Numbered from the stretch's first letter, positions 17,250 through 28,267 are shown. The stretch is 64,000 bases of DNA from Devosia enhydra (GCF_900119845.1 NZ_FPKU01000004.1:124001-188000); one strand, 5' to 3'. The notes: generated from the sequence alone by a model not told the origin. Made by a program: numbers and translations.

Positions 17250-17789
17250 ATGGATGTGACGCTTGAGACGCGGCGGCTGGTGCTGAGGCCGCCCCACCCG
17301 GCCGATGCAAGGCGCATGGCGAGCTTTCTCGACAATTTCGCGGTGTCGGGAAACCTCTCGCGCGTGCCGTATCCCTATCGGCTCGCCGATGCGCGCGATT
17401 ATCTGGCCCGCTGGCAGAAGGACGCGCCGGCCGAGGAAACCAATTTCGTCATCGATCTGGATGGCGAGTGCTGCGTCGGCCAGATCGGCTTCCATGGCGA
17501 CGCGTTCGGCCCGGTGGTCGGCTACTGGCTGGCGCAGCCCTTCTGGAGCCGCGGGTTGATGAGCGAAGCGGCCAGGGCGGCCATCGCGTGGTATTTCGAA
17601 ACCACCGGGGCGCTGGAGCTGCGGTCGGGGGTCTTCCACTTCAACCGCGCTTCGCTCGCCATTCAGCGCAAGCTGGGCTTCGTGGAAACGGGCATCTCCA
17701 TGCGGCACTGCCTTGCGCGGGGCGAACAGGTGCGCCATATCGACACCATTCTGACACGCGCCGCCTGGGCGGAAAGAGACGGACAATGA
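17250..17789 (+). CDS. GNAT family N-acetyltransferase
   Basis: A 179-residue acetyltransferase of the RimJ/RimL type. It begins [20 protein letters not shown], the usual start of this family, and has the acetyl-CoA-binding region [20 protein letters not shown] (here W-x-x-G-L-M-S-E-A in place of the common R-G-x-G-x-A pyrophosphate loop) and [17 protein letters not shown] near the C-terminus. It may acetylate a protein N-terminus or an amino group of a small molecule; the substrate is unknown. I chose the ATG at 17250 as the family start; an upstream in-frame ATG at 17169 would add 27 unconserved residues. Its stop overlaps obgE (ATGA), so both are co-expressed. Confidence 0.88.
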   Translation: MDVTLETRRLVLRPPHPADARRMASFLDNFAVSGNLSRVPYPYRLADARDYLARWQKDAPAEETNFVIDLDGECCVGQIGFHGDAFGPVVGYWLAQPFWSRGLMSEAARAAIAWYFETTGALELRSGVFHFNRASLAIQRKLGFVETGISMRHCLARGEQVRHIDTILTRAAWAERDGQ

Positions 17790-18829
17790 AATTCCTCGAC
17801 CAAGCCAAGGTCTATGTCCGCTCCGGCGATGGCGGTGCGGGGGCGGTCGCGTTCCTGCGCGAAAAATTCGTCGAGTTCGGCGGCCCCAATGGCGGCAATG
17901 GCGGGCGCGGCGGCGATGTCTGGGTGGAATGCGTCGATGGGCTCAATACCCTCATCGACTATCGCTACCAGCAGCATTTTCGCGCCGGCACGGGCGTTCA
18001 CGGCATGGGCAAGAACCGCACCGGGGCCGATGGTAACGACGTGGTGCTGCGCGTGCCGGCCGGCACGCAGATCTTCGAGGAAGACAACGAGACGCTGATC
18101 GCCGACATCACCGAGGTCGGCCAGCGCTTCCGCCTGCTTTCGGGCGGCAATGGCGGCTTCGGCAATGCCCATTTCAAGACCTCGTCCAACCAGGCGCCGC
18201 GCCGCGCCAATCCCGGCCAGCCGGGGGTGGAAAAAGGCATCTGGCTGAGGCTCAAGCTCATCGCCGATGCCGGTCTTCTGGGCATGCCCAATGCCGGCAA
18301 ATCGACGCTGCTCGCCGCTGTCTCGGCCGCGCGCCCCAAGATCGCCGATTATCCCTTCACCACGCTCCACCCCAATCTGGGCGTCGTGGGCGTGGGCGGG
18401 CGTGAATTCGTCATGGCCGACGTGCCGGGGCTGATCGAAGGGGCGAGCGAAGGCGCCGGCATCGGCACGCGCTTTCTGGGCCATGTCGAGCGCTGCGGGG
18501 TGCTGCTGCATCTGGTCGATGGCACGCAGGAGGATGTGGTGGGGGCCTATCGCATCATCCGCACCGAGCTTGCCGCCTATAGCGAAGTTCTGGCCGAAAA
18601 GCCCGAGATCGTCGTGCTCAACAAGATCGACGCCCTCGAGGCCGAAGAGGTCGCCGCCAAGCGCAAGGCGTTGCGCAAGGCGAGCGGCGCCGAAGTGATG
18701 GCCATGTCGGGCGCTACCGGCAAGGGCGTCGAGGCGGTGCTGTTCCGCGTGCTCGCCGTCATCGATGGCGGCCCGGCTGCGGCCGAGGAAGAGGCCAGGG
18801 CCGAAGCGGCCGGGCCCTGGACACCCTGA
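17786..18829 (+). CDS. obgE: GTPase Obg (CgtA)
   Basis: Essential ribosome-assembly and stress GTPase, 347 residues. The N-terminal glycine-rich Obg fold is clear ([28 protein letters not shown]), followed by the G domain: G1 [10 protein letters not shown]2 region [12 protein letters not shown]3 DVPGLIEG, G4 NKID and G5 SGATGKG. The variable C-terminal tail is short and acidic, ending EAAGPWTP. It acts in 50S maturation in the cytoplasm, which fits its place after rplU-rpmA. The ATG overlaps the GNAT stop, and the TGATG at the end couples it to proB. Confidence 0.97.
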   Translation: MKFLDQAKVYVRSGDGGAGAVAFLREKFVEFGGPNGGNGGRGGDVWVECVDGLNTLIDYRYQQHFRAGTGVHGMGKNRTGADGNDVVLRVPAGTQIFEEDNETLIADITEVGQRFRLLSGGNGGFGNAHFKTSSNQAPRRANPGQPGVEKGIWLRLKLIADAGLLGMPNAGKSTLLAAVSAARPKIADYPFTTLHPNLGVVGVGGREFVMADVPGLIEGASEGAGIGTRFLGHVERCGVLLHLVDGTQEDVVGAYRIIRTELAAYSEVLAEKPEIVVLNKIDALEAEEVAAKRKALRKASGAEVMAMSGATGKGVEAVLFRVLAVIDGGPAAAEEEARAEAAGPWTP

Positions 18830-19995
18830 TGGGCGCGGCCGAGGCGATGAGCGGGCTCGATGACGCGCTGGCCCCGTTCCGGCGCATCACCATCAAGATC
18901 GGCTCCGCACTGCTCGTGGATGGGGCGACGGGCAAGCTGCGCACCGCGTGGCTTTCGAGCGTCGCCGCCGATGTCGAGGCCCTGCGGCGCGATGGGCGAG
19001 ACGTGGTCATCGTCTCCTCGGGCGCCATTTCGCTGGGGCGTCGGCTGCTCGGGCTCTCGGCCCGGTCGCTGACGCTCGACCAGAGCCAGGCGGCCGCCAG
19101 CGTCGGGCAGATCGCGCTGTCGCGCGCCTGGCAGGATGTTTTGGGGGAGCACGGCATCGTCGCCGGACAGATTCTTCTCACCCCCAATATCACCGAGGAG
19201 CGGCGCTATTACCTCAATGCGCGCACGACCCTCGTGACGCTTCTGGGGCTCGGCGCCGTGCCGATCATCAACGAAAATGACAGCGTCGCCACCTCCGAAA
19301 TCCGCTATGGCGACAATGATCGCCTTTCGGCCCGCGTGGCGACGATGATCGATTGCGACCTTCTCGTGCTGCTCTCGGATGTCGACGGGCTTTATACCGC
19401 CCCGCCCGCCAGCGATCCTGATGCCCGCCACCTGCCGCGCGTGCCCGAGATCACGCCGGAGATCGAGGCCATGGCCGGCGGCGCCGCCAGCCATCTTTCG
19501 CGCGGGGGCATGACCACCAAGATCGAGGCCGGCAAGATCGCGACCAAGGCCGGCACGGCGATGATCATAGCAAAAGGTACGGAAGCCCATCCGCTGGCCG
19601 CCCTGCGCATGGGCGGGCGCCACACGCTGTTCGATGCGGCGCAGAGCCGGGGACAGGCGCGCAAGCGCTGGATCATGGGCACGCTGGAGTTGCGCGGCGC
19701 GCTGCATGTCGATGCCGGCGCGGCCCGTGCCCTTGAAGCGGGCAAGAGCCTCCTGCCCATCGGGGTGACGAGGGTGGAAGGCGATTTCGGCCGGGGCGAC
19801 GCGGTTGCGATCATCGATCCCGAGGGCCACGAAATCGCGCGCGGGCTCGCCGGGCTCGACAGCGAGGCGGCCCGGCTCGTCCGGGGTCGCCGCTCGACGG
19901 CCATGGCCGGCCTCATCGACAGCGTCGACCGCGCCGAACTGGTGCATCGCGACAACATGGTGCTGCTCGCCGGCAGCGAAAGGAGCAGCCCGTGA
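18829..19995 (+). CDS. proB: Glutamate 5-kinase
   Basis: First enzyme of proline synthesis, ATP plus glutamate to glutamyl 5-phosphate; 388 residues. The amino acid kinase domain has [24 protein letters not shown], the glutamate-binding [17 protein letters not shown] and [13 protein letters not shown]. The C-terminal PUA domain ([20 protein letters not shown]) is present, as in proteobacterial feedback-inhibited enzymes. ATG 18829 overlaps the obgE stop; a second ATG at 18847 ([11 protein letters not shown]) is an equally good start. It precedes proA in the usual order. Confidence 0.97.
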   Translation: MGAAEAMSGLDDALAPFRRITIKIGSALLVDGATGKLRTAWLSSVAADVEALRRDGRDVVIVSSGAISLGRRLLGLSARSLTLDQSQAAASVGQIALSRAWQDVLGEHGIVAGQILLTPNITEERRYYLNARTTLVTLLGLGAVPIINENDSVATSEIRYGDNDRLSARVATMIDCDLLVLLSDVDGLYTAPPASDPDARHLPRVPEITPEIEAMAGGAASHLSRGGMTTKIEAGKIATKAGTAMIIAKGTEAHPLAALRMGGRHTLFDAAQSRGQARKRWIMGTLELRGALHVDAGAARALEAGKSLLPIGVTRVEGDFGRGDAVAIIDPEGHEIARGLAGLDSEAARLVRGRRSTAMAGLIDSVDRAELVHRDNMVLLAGSERSSP

Positions 19996-21263
19996 ACGCC
20001 CCGCTCGATCTTGCGGCCCTGATGGCCGAAATGGGTCGCAAAGCCCGTGCTGCCGCCTCCGTGCTCGCTCAGGCTTCGGCTGAGGACAAGCAGAAGGCCA
20101 TTCACGCCGCCGCCGATGCCCTTGATGCAGCGCGCGCAAAGGTGCTCGCGGCCAATTCCGAGGATATGGCGGCAGGGGCCGAGCGCGGCATGAGCACGGC
20201 TTTTCTCGATCGGCTGAAGCTCGACGACAAGCGTATCGACGGCATCGTTTCGGCGCTGCGCGTCGTCGCCGACCTGCCCGATCCTGTTGGCACCACCATC
20301 GCCGACTGGAGCCGCCCCAACGGGCTCAGGATCTCGCGCGTGCGCACGCCTCTGGGGGTCATCGGCGTCATCTTCGAAAGCCGACCCAATGTCACCGCCG
20401 ATGCCGGGGCTCTCTGCCTCAAGTCGGGCAATGCCGTGATCCTGCGCGGGGGTTCGGACAGCGTGCGCTCATCGGGCGCCATCCATGACGCGCTTGTTGC
20501 GGGTCTCGTTGCGGCGGGGCTGCCGGACGACGCCATCCAGCTCGTGCCCACCACGGATCGCGCCGCCGTCGGCGAGATGCTGAAGGGGCTCAATGGCAGC
20601 ATCGACGTCATCGTGCCGCGTGGCGGCAAGACGCTGGTGGCGCGCGTGCAGGAGGAAGCGCGGGTGCCGGTATTTGCCCACCTCGAGGGGCTCTGCCACA
20701 CCTATGTCGATGCCTCCGCCGATCTTGCCATGGCGGTTTCCGTGGTGGTCAACGCCAAGATGCGTCGCACCGGCATCTGCGGCGCCACCGAGACGCTGCT
20801 GATCCATCGCGACATCCTCGACACGCATCTGCTGCCCATTCTCACCGCCCTGCGCGAAAAAGGCTGCGAGGTTCGCGGGGATGCCGAGGTGCTGGCGCGC
20901 CTGCCCGATGCCGTGCCGGCGACAGAGACCGACTGGCGCACCGAATATGAGGATGCGATCATCTCGGTGAAGGTCGTGGCCGATGTGGGCGAAGCGATCG
21001 CCCATATCGAACACTATTCGAGCCACCATACCGAGGCGGTGATCGCCGAGGACCCGGCGGTGGTCGAGCGGTTCTTTGCGGGCATCGATTCGGCCATCCT
21101 CATGCACAATGCCTCGACCCAGTTCGCCGATGGCGGCGAATTCGGCTTTGGCGGCGAGATCGGCATCGCCACCGGCAAGATGCATGCGCGCGGGCCGGTG
21201 GGCGTCGAGCAGCTCACCAGCTTCAAATATCTGGTGCGCGGCACCGGGCAGACGCGGCCCTGA
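19992..21263 (+). CDS. proA: Glutamate-5-semialdehyde dehydrogenase (gamma-glutamyl phosphate reductase)
   Basis: Second enzyme of proline synthesis, NADPH-dependent reduction of glutamyl 5-phosphate; 423 residues. It starts with GTG at 19992, overlapping the proB stop by four bases. Family motifs are [31 protein letters not shown], the active-site Cys in [13 protein letters not shown] and [19 protein letters not shown]. ProA channels the unstable intermediate from ProB, which fits the tight coupling. Confidence 0.97.
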   Translation: MNAPLDLAALMAEMGRKARAAASVLAQASAEDKQKAIHAAADALDAARAKVLAANSEDMAAGAERGMSTAFLDRLKLDDKRIDGIVSALRVVADLPDPVGTTIADWSRPNGLRISRVRTPLGVIGVIFESRPNVTADAGALCLKSGNAVILRGGSDSVRSSGAIHDALVAGLVAAGLPDDAIQLVPTTDRAAVGEMLKGLNGSIDVIVPRGGKTLVARVQEEARVPVFAHLEGLCHTYVDASADLAMAVSVVVNAKMRRTGICGATETLLIHRDILDTHLLPILTALREKGCEVRGDAEVLARLPDAVPATETDWRTEYEDAIISVKVVADVGEAIAHIEHYSSHHTEAVIAEDPAVVERFFAGIDSAILMHNASTQFADGGEFGFGGEIGIATGKMHARGPVGVEQLTSFKYLVRGTGQTRP

Positions 21264-21280
21264 GTGAGCGGTCCAAGCGC

Positions 21281-21919
21281 GTGATCGGGGCAGGCGGCTG
21301 GCAGGCGATGCGGCCGCCGCCCGCCTTTCCGGGCATGCGGATCGGCCTCTTTGGCGGCAGCTTCGATCCCTTTCACGAGGGGCACCGCCTCGTCGCCATG
21401 GAGGCGCTGAAGCGGCTGCGGCTCGATACCGTGTGGATCCTCGTGACCCCGGGCAACCCGCTAAAGGATCGCAGCGGCCTGCCGCCCTTGGCCCAGCGGA
21501 TGGCCGATGCGCACAGGGTGATCGACCATCCGCGCATCCGCGTCACCGGGTTCGAGGCCGCGCGCGGCTTCACCTATTCCTACGAGACGGTCGCCTGGCT
21601 CAGGCGCCGCTATCCCGGCGTCGATTTCGTGTGGATCATGGGAGGCGACAGCCTGCGCAGCTTCCATCGCTGGCAGCGGTGGCGCGACATGGCGCGGCTC
21701 GTGCCCATCGCGGTGCATGCGCGGCCGGGCTCCGTGCGCATCGCGCCCCGGTCGCGGGCAGCCCAATGGCTCGATGATGTCCGTATCCCTGAAGACGAGG
21801 CGGCGACGCTTGCGGGCAGCACGCCACCGGCCTGGACCTATCTCACCGGGGTGGTTTCGGGGCAGTCCTCGACCGCAATCCGGGCGCGGCGGCTTGCGCT
21901 CGGCGGATCGAGTGACTAA
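21281..21919 (+). CDS. nadD: Nicotinate-nucleotide adenylyltransferase
   Basis: NAD synthesis enzyme that joins nicotinate mononucleotide and ATP. Shown by MRIGLFGGSFDPFHEGHRLV (nucleotidyltransferase GxFxPxHxGH motif), TPGNPLKD, FVWIMGGDSLRSFHRW and the C-terminal SGQSSTAIRARR (the ISSTxIR motif). The GTG at 21281 gives 212 residues; the ATG at 21308 or the one at 21338 (MRIGLFGG) would give a shorter form nearer to the family start. It follows proA after 17 bases and precedes rsfS, the common alphaproteobacterial order obgE-proBA-nadD-rsfS. Confidence 0.95.
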   Translation: MIGAGGWQAMRPPPAFPGMRIGLFGGSFDPFHEGHRLVAMEALKRLRLDTVWILVTPGNPLKDRSGLPPLAQRMADAHRVIDHPRIRVTGFEAARGFTYSYETVAWLRRRYPGVDFVWIMGGDSLRSFHRWQRWRDMARLVPIAVHARPGSVRIAPRSRAAQWLDDVRIPEDEAATLAGSTPPAWTYLTGVVSGQSSTAIRARRLALGGSSD

Positions 21920-22068
21920 ATCTTGCGTTTGTGGCACAAAGCGTGACCACCAGAACGGGATTACGACGATCGCGACCGATTCTCGATCTACCGTCAGAGA
22001 GCCAGCCAGAGGACTGTTGAGCAATTAATGACCCGTGCCGAAAGCACACGGGCGAAGGCATATCGTTG

Positions 22069-22467
22069 ATGATGCCCTCGTCAAGCGACACTACCGAAGC
22101 CATGCCCGCCGCCGCCGGCCCGCGCGAAGCCTCAACTTCGGCCACCCCGGTTCTGGATCTCGTGCTCAAGACGCTCGAGGATGCCAAGGCCGAAGAGACG
22201 GTTTCCATCGACATCACCGGCAAGTCGCCCCTGACCGACCATATGGTCATCACGTCGGGGCGTTCGCATCGCCATGTCGGGGCGGTCGCCGATCAGCTGG
22301 AGCGCGCCCTGCGCGAGGCCGGCTATGGCAAGCCGCGGGTCGAGGGCCTGCCCCATTGCGACTGGGTGCTGGTCGACGCCGATGATGTGATCGTGCACAT
22401 CTTCCGGCCCGAAGTGCGCGACTTCTACAATATCGAGAAGCTCTGGTCGGCCGAATTCACCGACTGA
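22069..22467 (+). CDS. rsfS: Ribosomal silencing factor RsfS
   Basis: Iojap/DUF143 family protein that binds L14 and blocks subunit joining under nutrient stress. Motifs: VLDLVLKTLEDAKAEETVSI, GKSPLTDHMVITSGRSHRHV and LPHCDWVLVDADDVIVHIF, then YNIEKLW at the end. The core begins about residue 25; the N-terminal 25 residues are not conserved. The start is ambiguous: TTG at 22066, ATG at 22069 or 22072, with GAAGG at 22053-22057 as possible binding site. A 149-base gap separates it from nadD and holds nothing recognisable. Confidence 0.93.
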   Translation: MMPSSSDTTEAMPAAAGPREASTSATPVLDLVLKTLEDAKAEETVSIDITGKSPLTDHMVITSGRSHRHVGAVADQLERALREAGYGKPRVEGLPHCDWVLVDADDVIVHIFRPEVRDFYNIEKLWSAEFTD

Positions 22468-22487
22468 GCCGGCTCTTACACGTCGCC

Positions 22488-22561
22488 TCGTCATACCGGC
22501 GAAGGCCGGTATCCAGTTCTGGCGCGAAGGAAACTGGACCCCGGCCTTCGCCGGGGTGACG
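22488..22561. repeat. REP-like intergenic palindromic repeat
   Basis: Two inverted blocks, CATACCGGCGAAGGCCGGTAT (each half self-complementary) and CCCCGGCCTTCGCCGGGG, flank a spacer with CAGTT/AACTG arms, so the whole folds into a nested hairpin. This is a dispersed alphaproteobacterial repeat type. It sits between the convergent rsfS and purH genes and may act as a bidirectional terminator. Confidence 0.75.
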
Positions 22562-22583
22562 CCGGCTTCTCAATCGAACAGCC

Positions 22584-24176
22584 TCAGTGCCGGAAGTGCC
22601 TCATCCCCGTGAGCACCATCGCGACACCGGCCGCATCGGCCGCGGCGATGACCTTGTCGTCATTGACAGAGCCACCCGGCTGAATCACCGCCGTGGCACC
22701 CGCCGCGATGCAGGCTTCGAGCCCGTCGGGGAAGGGGAAGAAGGCGTCCGACGCCACGACCGAGCCCTTGGTCAGGGCGCCATCGAGGCCGGCGGCGGCG
22801 GCGGCATCTTCCGATTTGCGATGGGCGACGCGGGTGGAATCCACCCGGCTCATCTGGCCGGCGCCTATGCCTACGGTCGCCCCGTCGCGTACATAGACGA
22901 TTGCGTTGGACTTGACGTGCTTGGCTACCACCATGGCCAGCTTCATGTCGGCAGCCTCGGCCTCGGTCGGGGCCTTTTTCGTCACCACCTTCCACTCGGC
23001 ATCCTCGACATTGCGATTGTCGCGGCTCTGCACGAGCAGCCCGCCCGCCACCGAGCGCACCACGACGCCATCGGCGCGAGGATCGGCGATGCCACCGGTG
23101 AGGAGCAGCCGCAGGTTCTTTTTCATGCGGATGATCTCGATAGCCTCGTCGCTGGCGTCGGGGGCGACGATCACCTCGGTGAAGACCTTGACGATCTCCT
23201 CGGCGGCGGCGCGGTCGAGCGGCCGGTTCACCGCGACGATGCCGCCAAAGGCCGAGACAGGATCGGTGCGCAGCGCCTTGCGATAGGCCTCGACAACGTC
23301 GCCGCCGGTAGCGACGCCGCAGGGATTGGCGTGCTTGATGATGGCGACGGCTGCGGTTTTAGCGGGATCGAACTCCGACACCAGCTCGAAGGCAGCGTCG
23401 GTGTCGTTGATGTTGTTGAACGACAGCGTCTTGCCCTGAACCTGCCGGGCTGTGGCGACACCTGGCCGATCCTCGCCCGTGGCATAGAAGGCGGCCCATT
23501 GATGCGGGTTCTCGCCATAGCGCATCATCTCGCGCAACTGGCCCGAGACGCTGCGCCAGGGGATGTCCTTGTAGTCGAGTTCGCGGGCAAACCAGCTTGA
23601 GATCGCCGCATCGTAGGCCGCGGTGCGGGCATAGGCCTTGGCCGCGAGCTTGCGGCGCAGGGCCAGCGGTACGCCGCCCTCCTGCCGCAGTGCCTCGAGC
23701 ACCGGAGCGTAGTCGTCGGGGTCGACGATCACGGTCACATGGGCGTGGTTCTTGGCGGCCGAGCGGATCATCGCCGGCCCGCCGATATCGATGTTCTCGA
23801 TGATCTCGTCATAGCCGGCGCCGCGCGCCACGGTGGCTTCGAAGGGATAGAGATTGACCACCACGAGGTCGATCGGCCCGATGGCGTGGTCGCTCATCGC
23901 CTGTTCGTGGGTGGCATTGCCGCGAATGCCGAGGATGCCGCCATGCACCTTGGGGTGGAGCGTCTTGACCCGCCCATCCATCATCTCGGGGAAGCCGGTG
24001 AGGTCGGCCACGTCGCGCACAGCCACCCCGGTCTCGGCGATGAGCTTGTGCGTACCCCCGGTCGAGACCAGTTCGACACCCAATTGGGCGAGCGCCTTGG
24101 CGAAATCGGCCATTCCCGTCTTGTCGAAAACGGAAAGCAGGGCGCGCGACACGGGCGCGGTGGAGGAATCGGTCAT
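22584..24176 (-). CDS. purH: Bifunctional AICAR transformylase/IMP cyclohydrolase
   Basis: Last two steps of IMP synthesis, 530 residues. The N-terminal cyclohydrolase/MGS-like domain has [28 protein letters not shown] and [13 protein letters not shown]. The C-terminal transformylase has [39 protein letters not shown] (His of the catalytic Lys-His pair), [22 protein letters not shown] and [11 protein letters not shown]. All catalytic motifs are intact. It lies downstream of the heparinase-like gene on the same strand with an 84-base gap. Confidence 0.98.
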   Translation of the reverse strand: MTDSSTAPVSRALLSVFDKTGMADFAKALAQLGVELVSTGGTHKLIAETGVAVRDVADLTGFPEMMDGRVKTLHPKVHGGILGIRGNATHEQAMSDHAIGPIDLVVVNLYPFEATVARGAGYDEIIENIDIGGPAMIRSAAKNHAHVTVIVDPDDYAPVLEALRQEGGVPLALRRKLAAKAYARTAAYDAAISSWFARELDYKDIPWRSVSGQLREMMRYGENPHQWAAFYATGEDRPGVATARQVQGKTLSFNNINDTDAAFELVSEFDPAKTAAVAIIKHANPCGVATGGDVVEAYRKALRTDPVSAFGGIVAVNRPLDRAAAEEIVKVFTEVIVAPDASDEAIEIIRMKKNLRLLLTGGIADPRADGVVVRSVAGGLLVQSRDNRNVEDAEWKVVTKKAPTEAEAADMKLAMVVAKHVKSNAIVYVRDGATVGIGAGQMSRVDSTRVAHRKSEDAAAAAGLDGALTKGSVVASDAFFPFPDGLEACIAAGATAVIQPGGSVNDDKVIAAADAAGVAMVLTGMRHFRH

Positions 24177-24286
24177 GGCAGCCTGCCGTGCTCTCTTGAG
24201 GATGGGGAGGCGCTTAGCACGGGAAAGGCGATGAAGAAACCATCGCGTCGCGTCTTGCGATCATTCCTGCAGGGTGAAGACCCAGC

Positions 24287-25912
24287 TCACTTCGGCGCCA
24301 TCGGCCACCAGCGTCTCGAGTACGATCTGCCTCGTGCGGTGGAAGCCGAAATAGGCCGACTGGCGCACCGAATCCTCGATGCGCAGGTCGGCGCCTTCCA
24401 GAGGAAGCTCCAGACCATGCCGGAGGCCAGCTGCAATTGCAGCATGTCGTCGGCTTCGAAGACCTCAGTGCCCTGGCCCAGATGGAAGCGGATGGCGCAG
24501 GCGCCCGAGATGCGGCCGTTGCGGCCGCGCGTAAAGCGGTCCTGCCCGACAAGCGTCTTGCCCTCCGGCATCAGGGTCAGGCGCCGCTCGACGGTGACCC
24601 CGAACCGATCCTGCCAGCCATGGCTCACGAGCGACAGCGTCTGTTCGGGAACGTCGATCCTGAGGTCGGGCGCGGCGCCGACGGGCATCAGCCGCCCGGT
24701 CATCGGGCCCGATGTGGCGATACTGGCGGCCGAAACCGCGTTGATGGTGGGGGCCGAGTGGGCAATGCCCTGCCGGAAGATCGAGGTGTCGCCTTCAAGA
24801 TCAGCCGGGGCTGGGCCGCAATTGCCCACCACCAGCTCGCGGCCATGGCTGAACTCGAACGCCAGCGCACCGGCATGGGCTTCGCAGGCAAATTCGGGCT
24901 CGGGGACAAGCCCGCTATCGGCGACCACGATCGAGCGGCCTTCCACGAGCCTGCCGAACCCCCCGAGCGCCACGCTGGTGCGGGCCCGGGTCGGGCTCTG
25001 GGCCTGCACCGCCACGATCTGGTCATGCGGCAATTGCCCGGTGCCGTTGAAATAGCCCGGTTCGCCTGTGCCGAGCGAGATCGCGTCCATGGCGCGGAAC
25101 ATCTTTTCGATGCTGTCGCTCAGCGTATGGGCATAGGCTTGATGATGCCGGTTGAGTGCCTGGTCGATGGTGATCAATTCCATCAGCACCATCAGCTGGA
25201 TCTTGGCGCTGCGCGAGCGATGCAGCCCATCCTCGCAGAACTGCTGGTCGATGAGGCGGGTCACGCGCCGCAGCCGCGCCGGCAGTTCCTCGCGCCGGCG
25301 TTCATCGGCGACCGCGACGCCGGCAAGCGCGATGGCTGCCAGCAGCGCGTCGACCGGGTCGGTTGCGAGAACGCCGCGCAGCTTGAGCGACTGAATCTGC
25401 ATCGAGAGCGAACGGCCGATGGCATTGACCTGATCGGGCCGGGCGGCTTCGACGAGAATATTGTAGTGCCGGATCCAGTTCAGCACGCGGCGGGCGCAGA
25501 GCGAAGGCTTCCAGCTGTCGCGGCTGAAGCGGCCATCCCGGCCGATCCAGTCCATCGCCAGGGTGGTGGCGAAGCGCCGTTCTTCTTCGGTCCGCGAGTC
25601 GCGGAAGTGGCGCAGCCAGGCGAAGGAATGCAGGTCATCGAGCCAGTCGGCATGCCCTACCGGCATCCCGAAAGGGGAAACGCCATGGGTATCGATGAGC
25701 TTGGAGGCGAGCAGGTAGCGGCCTGCCATCATCTCGAGCACCGTCTCGCGGTCGCTCGGCCGGATTTCGCCCAGCGTACCGACCAGATCGGCATCGGACG
25801 GGCCGGTCCAGCTCCAGCGGACGACAGGGGTGGTCGCGGCCCAGTCAGCCGTACCGAGCAGCCAGCGGCGTGCGACAAATCGCATGGAATTCGCCAAGAA
25901 CGCCGCCCTCAC
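24287..25912 (-). CDS. Heparinase II/III-family protein, frameshifted near its 3' end
   Basis: The 541-residue reading frame matches alphaproteobacterial proteins with a C-terminal heparinase_II_III domain: an alpha-toroid N-terminal half (WLDDLHSFAWLRHFRD, DSWKPSLCARRVLNWIRHYN), then YFNGTGQLPHD, SGFG-like repeats and HGWQDRFGVTVERRLTL. The family is thought to act on polysaccharides, but the true substrate here is unknown. The last 33 codons look wrong (WKAPTCASRIRCASRP). Adding one base near 24398-24409 restores a plausible end, LEGADLRIEDSVRQSAYF through WVFTLQE, stopping at 24261. So the gene is either frameshifted or carries a sequencing error. Starts: GTG 25912 or ATG 25885. It follows rsmB after 82 bases and is probably transcribed with rsmB and purH. 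Confidence 0.82.
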   Translation of the reverse strand: MRAAFLANSMRFVARRWLLGTADWAATTPVVRWSWTGPSDADLVGTLGEIRPSDRETVLEMMAGRYLLASKLIDTHGVSPFGMPVGHADWLDDLHSFAWLRHFRDSRTEEERRFATTLAMDWIGRDGRFSRDSWKPSLCARRVLNWIRHYNILVEAARPDQVNAIGRSLSMQIQSLKLRGVLATDPVDALLAAIALAGVAVADERRREELPARLRRVTRLIDQQFCEDGLHRSRSAKIQLMVLMELITIDQALNRHHQAYAHTLSDSIEKMFRAMDAISLGTGEPGYFNGTGQLPHDQIVAVQAQSPTRARTSVALGGFGRLVEGRSIVVADSGLVPEPEFACEAHAGALAFEFSHGRELVVGNCGPAPADLEGDTSIFRQGIAHSAPTINAVSAASIATSGPMTGRLMPVGAAPDLRIDVPEQTLSLVSHGWQDRFGVTVERRLTLMPEGKTLVGQDRFTRGRNGRISGACAIRFHLGQGTEVFEADDMLQLQLASGMVWSFLWKAPTCASRIRCASRPISASTARGRSYSRRWWPMAPK

Positions 25913-25994
25913 GCCTCACAAGACTGATCGATCGTCTCCCCGGCGCGTGGCGCGCAATCGGAGACCCTTCTCTTGCCCGCCGCGCTCCTGTTCG

Positions 25995-27287
25995 TCAACC
26001 GCGCCTGAAGCGTGCGACATGGAAGCCGTCGAGCGTGCCGCCCTTTTCCCCAACGATGAGGCCGGGATGGGAGCGCAGTGTCCCATCTGCCTGCAGCGCA
26101 CCAGCTGGCCATTCGCCTTCGCCTGCGGTGATGGGCATGGGAACGAGGCCGGCCGCCTCGGCGGCCTCGCGCTGCGCATCGCCCTCTTCAGGTTCGAGCG
26201 AACACACGCAATAGACCAGAACTCCGCCCGGATTGAGGCATTTGGCGGCCTGCGCGATCAGCCTGCGCTGCAGCGCGGCGCGGTCGGAAATGTCGGCGGG
26301 GCGCTTCTGCCACAAAAGCTCGGGGTGTCGGCGGAAGGTCCCGGTGGCCGTGCAGGGGGCATCGAGCAGCACGGCGTCGAAGCGTTCATCGGGTTCGAAG
26401 GCGAGTGCGTCGGCGGCGATGATCTCGGCCTCATAGCCGAGCCGATCGAGATTGCTTTTGAGCCTCTCGAGGCGCGTTTCGTCGGCGTCGAGCGCCGTGA
26501 CACGGTAGCCCGCCTTGATCAGCTGCGCCGTCTTGCCCCCGGGTGCGGCGCAGATATCGAGCACGCGCGCGCCGGCTGGCAGGTTGACAAGGCGGGCGGG
26601 CAGGGCGGCCGCGGCGTCCTGCACCCACCATCCGCCCTCGGCAAAGCCGGCAAGCTCCGCCAAAGGCCTGTCGCGTTCGGAGAGCCGGATGGTGTCGCCA
26701 TAGAGCCGATCGGCACCCAGAGCCATGGCCGCCGCCTCTGGATCCTTGGCGGTGATATCGAGAGGGGCGCCTTCGATCAGGGCCTGCGCGAAAGCGGCAA
26801 TCGCCGCATCGCCATAGGCCTTGGCCCAGCGCTTGCGCAGCCATTCGGGGATCAACAGCTGAGGGTCGAGCCCGGTGAACTCGGCGGTTCTGGCCTGGGC
26901 CCTGCGGAGCACGGCGTTCGTCAGGCTCGCAAGATGCCGGCTGCGCGGATCGCGTCGCATGGCTTCGACCCCCAGATGCACGGCACTGTGGGCGCCGGTC
27001 TCGGGCATGAACAGAAGCTGCGCCAGCGCCAGCCGGAGAATGGCGGCGAAATTGCCCGATTTCTTGGGCATGCCGCGTTCGAGCAGCGCGGCCAGCACAT
27101 GGTCGAGATGACCGTGGCGCCTCAGCGCTACCGTCACCATGCGATTGGCGAGGGCACGGTCTCGGGGGTCGGCAATGTCGGATTGATCAAGGGGCGCGAA
27201 ATGCGCCCCTGCGAGAACCTCACCCAGTCGATCGGCCGCCTTGATCCTGAGACCGAGGCCGGGAGGCAGGCCTGGGGCGGCGCTCAA
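25995..27287 (-). CDS. rsmB: 16S rRNA (cytosine-5)-methyltransferase RsmB/NOL1/NOP2/Sun family
   Basis: Transfers a methyl group from S-adenosylmethionine to a cytosine, in E. coli C967 of 16S rRNA. 430 residues: an N-terminal NusB-like helical domain (about 15-140, [20 protein letters not shown]) and the methyltransferase with SAM motif [13 protein letters not shown], the Pro-Cys motif [18 protein letters not shown] and the catalytic Cys in [12 protein letters not shown]. The NusB-like domain separates RsmB from other family members, but an alphaproteobacterial paralogue with a different target is possible. ATG 27287 overlaps the htpX stop. Confidence 0.9.
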   Translation of the reverse strand: MSAAPGLPPGLGLRIKAADRLGEVLAGAHFAPLDQSDIADPRDRALANRMVTVALRRHGHLDHVLAALLERGMPKKSGNFAAILRLALAQLLFMPETGAHSAVHLGVEAMRRDPRSRHLASLTNAVLRRAQARTAEFTGLDPQLLIPEWLRKRWAKAYGDAAIAAFAQALIEGAPLDITAKDPEAAAMALGADRLYGDTIRLSERDRPLAELAGFAEGGWWVQDAAAALPARLVNLPAGARVLDICAAPGGKTAQLIKAGYRVTALDADETRLERLKSNLDRLGYEAEIIAADALAFEPDERFDAVLLDAPCTATGTFRRHPELLWQKRPADISDRAALQRRLIAQAAKCLNPGGVLVYCVCSLEPEEGDAQREAAEAAGLVPMPITAGEGEWPAGALQADGTLRSHPGLIVGEKGGTLDGFHVARFRRG

Positions 27288-28267
27288 CCCCAGGGACCGG
27301 AATTGCCGCCACCATTGCCGCCTGTGGGCGGGATGCGCCAGCCGCTCTGCGTGCCGGGCGTCGAGGCCGGGCGCGGGGCTGCGGCGCGCGGGCTTGCGGG
27401 CGCCGCCGCGACGCGACCAACCCCCGCTGCGGCCAGCTTCTGCAACTGCGCGATGCGGTTGGCGACGTTGGGATGGGTGGAAAACAGATTGTCCATGCGG
27501 GCGCCCGAAAGGGGATTGGCGATATACATATGCGCCATGGCCGGATTGCGCTCGGCCGCGACGTTGACAGTGCGCTGGGCCATGCGCGTGATCTTGTCAA
27601 GCGCCGAAGCCAGCGCCAGCGGATCGCCCGAAATCTCGGCGCCATCCTTGTCGGCTTCATATTCGCGCGTGCGGCTGATCGCCATCTGCACGACCATGGC
27701 CGCGAGGGGGGCGAGAAACACCATCAGCAGGGCCCCGATGCCGCCCAGCGGATTGTCGCGATTGTTTCCGCCGCCAAAGAACAGCCCGAACTGCGCCAGC
27801 ATGGAGATCGCGCCGGCCAGCGTTGCGGTCATCGTCATGATCAGCGTGTCGCGGCTGCGGATATGGGCCAGCTCATGGGCCACCACGCCGGCGACTTCGC
27901 GGGTCTCGAGCGTGCGCAGGAGACCGGTCGATACCGCGACCGCGCCATTCTTGGGGTCGCGGCCGGTGGCGAAGGCGTTGGGCTGGTCGCTCTCGATCAC
28001 GTAGATGGCAGGGGTCGGGATACCGGCCCGCTGCGACAGCGTATCGACCATATGATAGAGATCTGGCGCCGATCGCCGGTCGACAGGCCGCGCGCCCTGC
28101 ATGCGCAGCACCATCTTGTCGGAATTCCAGTACGCAAAGAGATTGGTGCCGGCCGCCACCATGAAGGCGATCGCCATGCCGCTCGTTCCGCCGATGAAAT
28201 AGCCGACGGCCATGAACAGGGCCGTCATGCCCGCCAGAAGCACCGTCGTCCGCAGGAAATTACCCAT
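27284..28267 (-). CDS. htpX: Membrane zinc metalloprotease HtpX
   Basis: M48 family quality-control protease of the inner membrane, 327 residues from the ATG at 28267 ([17 protein letters not shown]). It has two N-terminal membrane helices, the zinc motif HELAH in [13 protein letters not shown], two further helices ([19 protein letters not shown] and [17 protein letters not shown]) and the Glu ligand in [15 protein letters not shown]. The last 45 residues are a Pro/Ala/Gly-rich tail ([14 protein letters not shown]), which is longer than in E. coli HtpX. A longer frame upstream lacks conservation. It overlaps rsmB by four bases. Confidence 0.96.
   Translation of the reverse strand: MGNFLRTTVLLAGMTALFMAVGYFIGGTSGMAIAFMVAAGTNLFAYWNSDKMVLRMQGARPVDRRSAPDLYHMVDTLSQRAGIPTPAIYVIESDQPNAFATGRDPKNGAVAVSTGLLRTLETREVAGVVAHELAHIRSRDTLIMTMTATLAGAISMLAQFGLFFGGGNNRDNPLGGIGALLMVFLAPLAAMVVQMAISRTREYEADKDGAEISGDPLALASALDKITRMAQRTVNVAAERNPAMAHMYIANPLSGARMDNLFSTHPNVANRIAQLQKLAAAGVGRVAAAPASPRAAAPRPASTPGTQSGWRIPPTGGNGGGNSGPWG

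Noticed and set aside
17074-17259. 61-codon frame between the rpmA terminator and the GNAT gene
   Set aside because: A GGAG precedes the ATG, but the product shows no conservation pattern I recognise and overlaps the GNAT start; possible but not supported.
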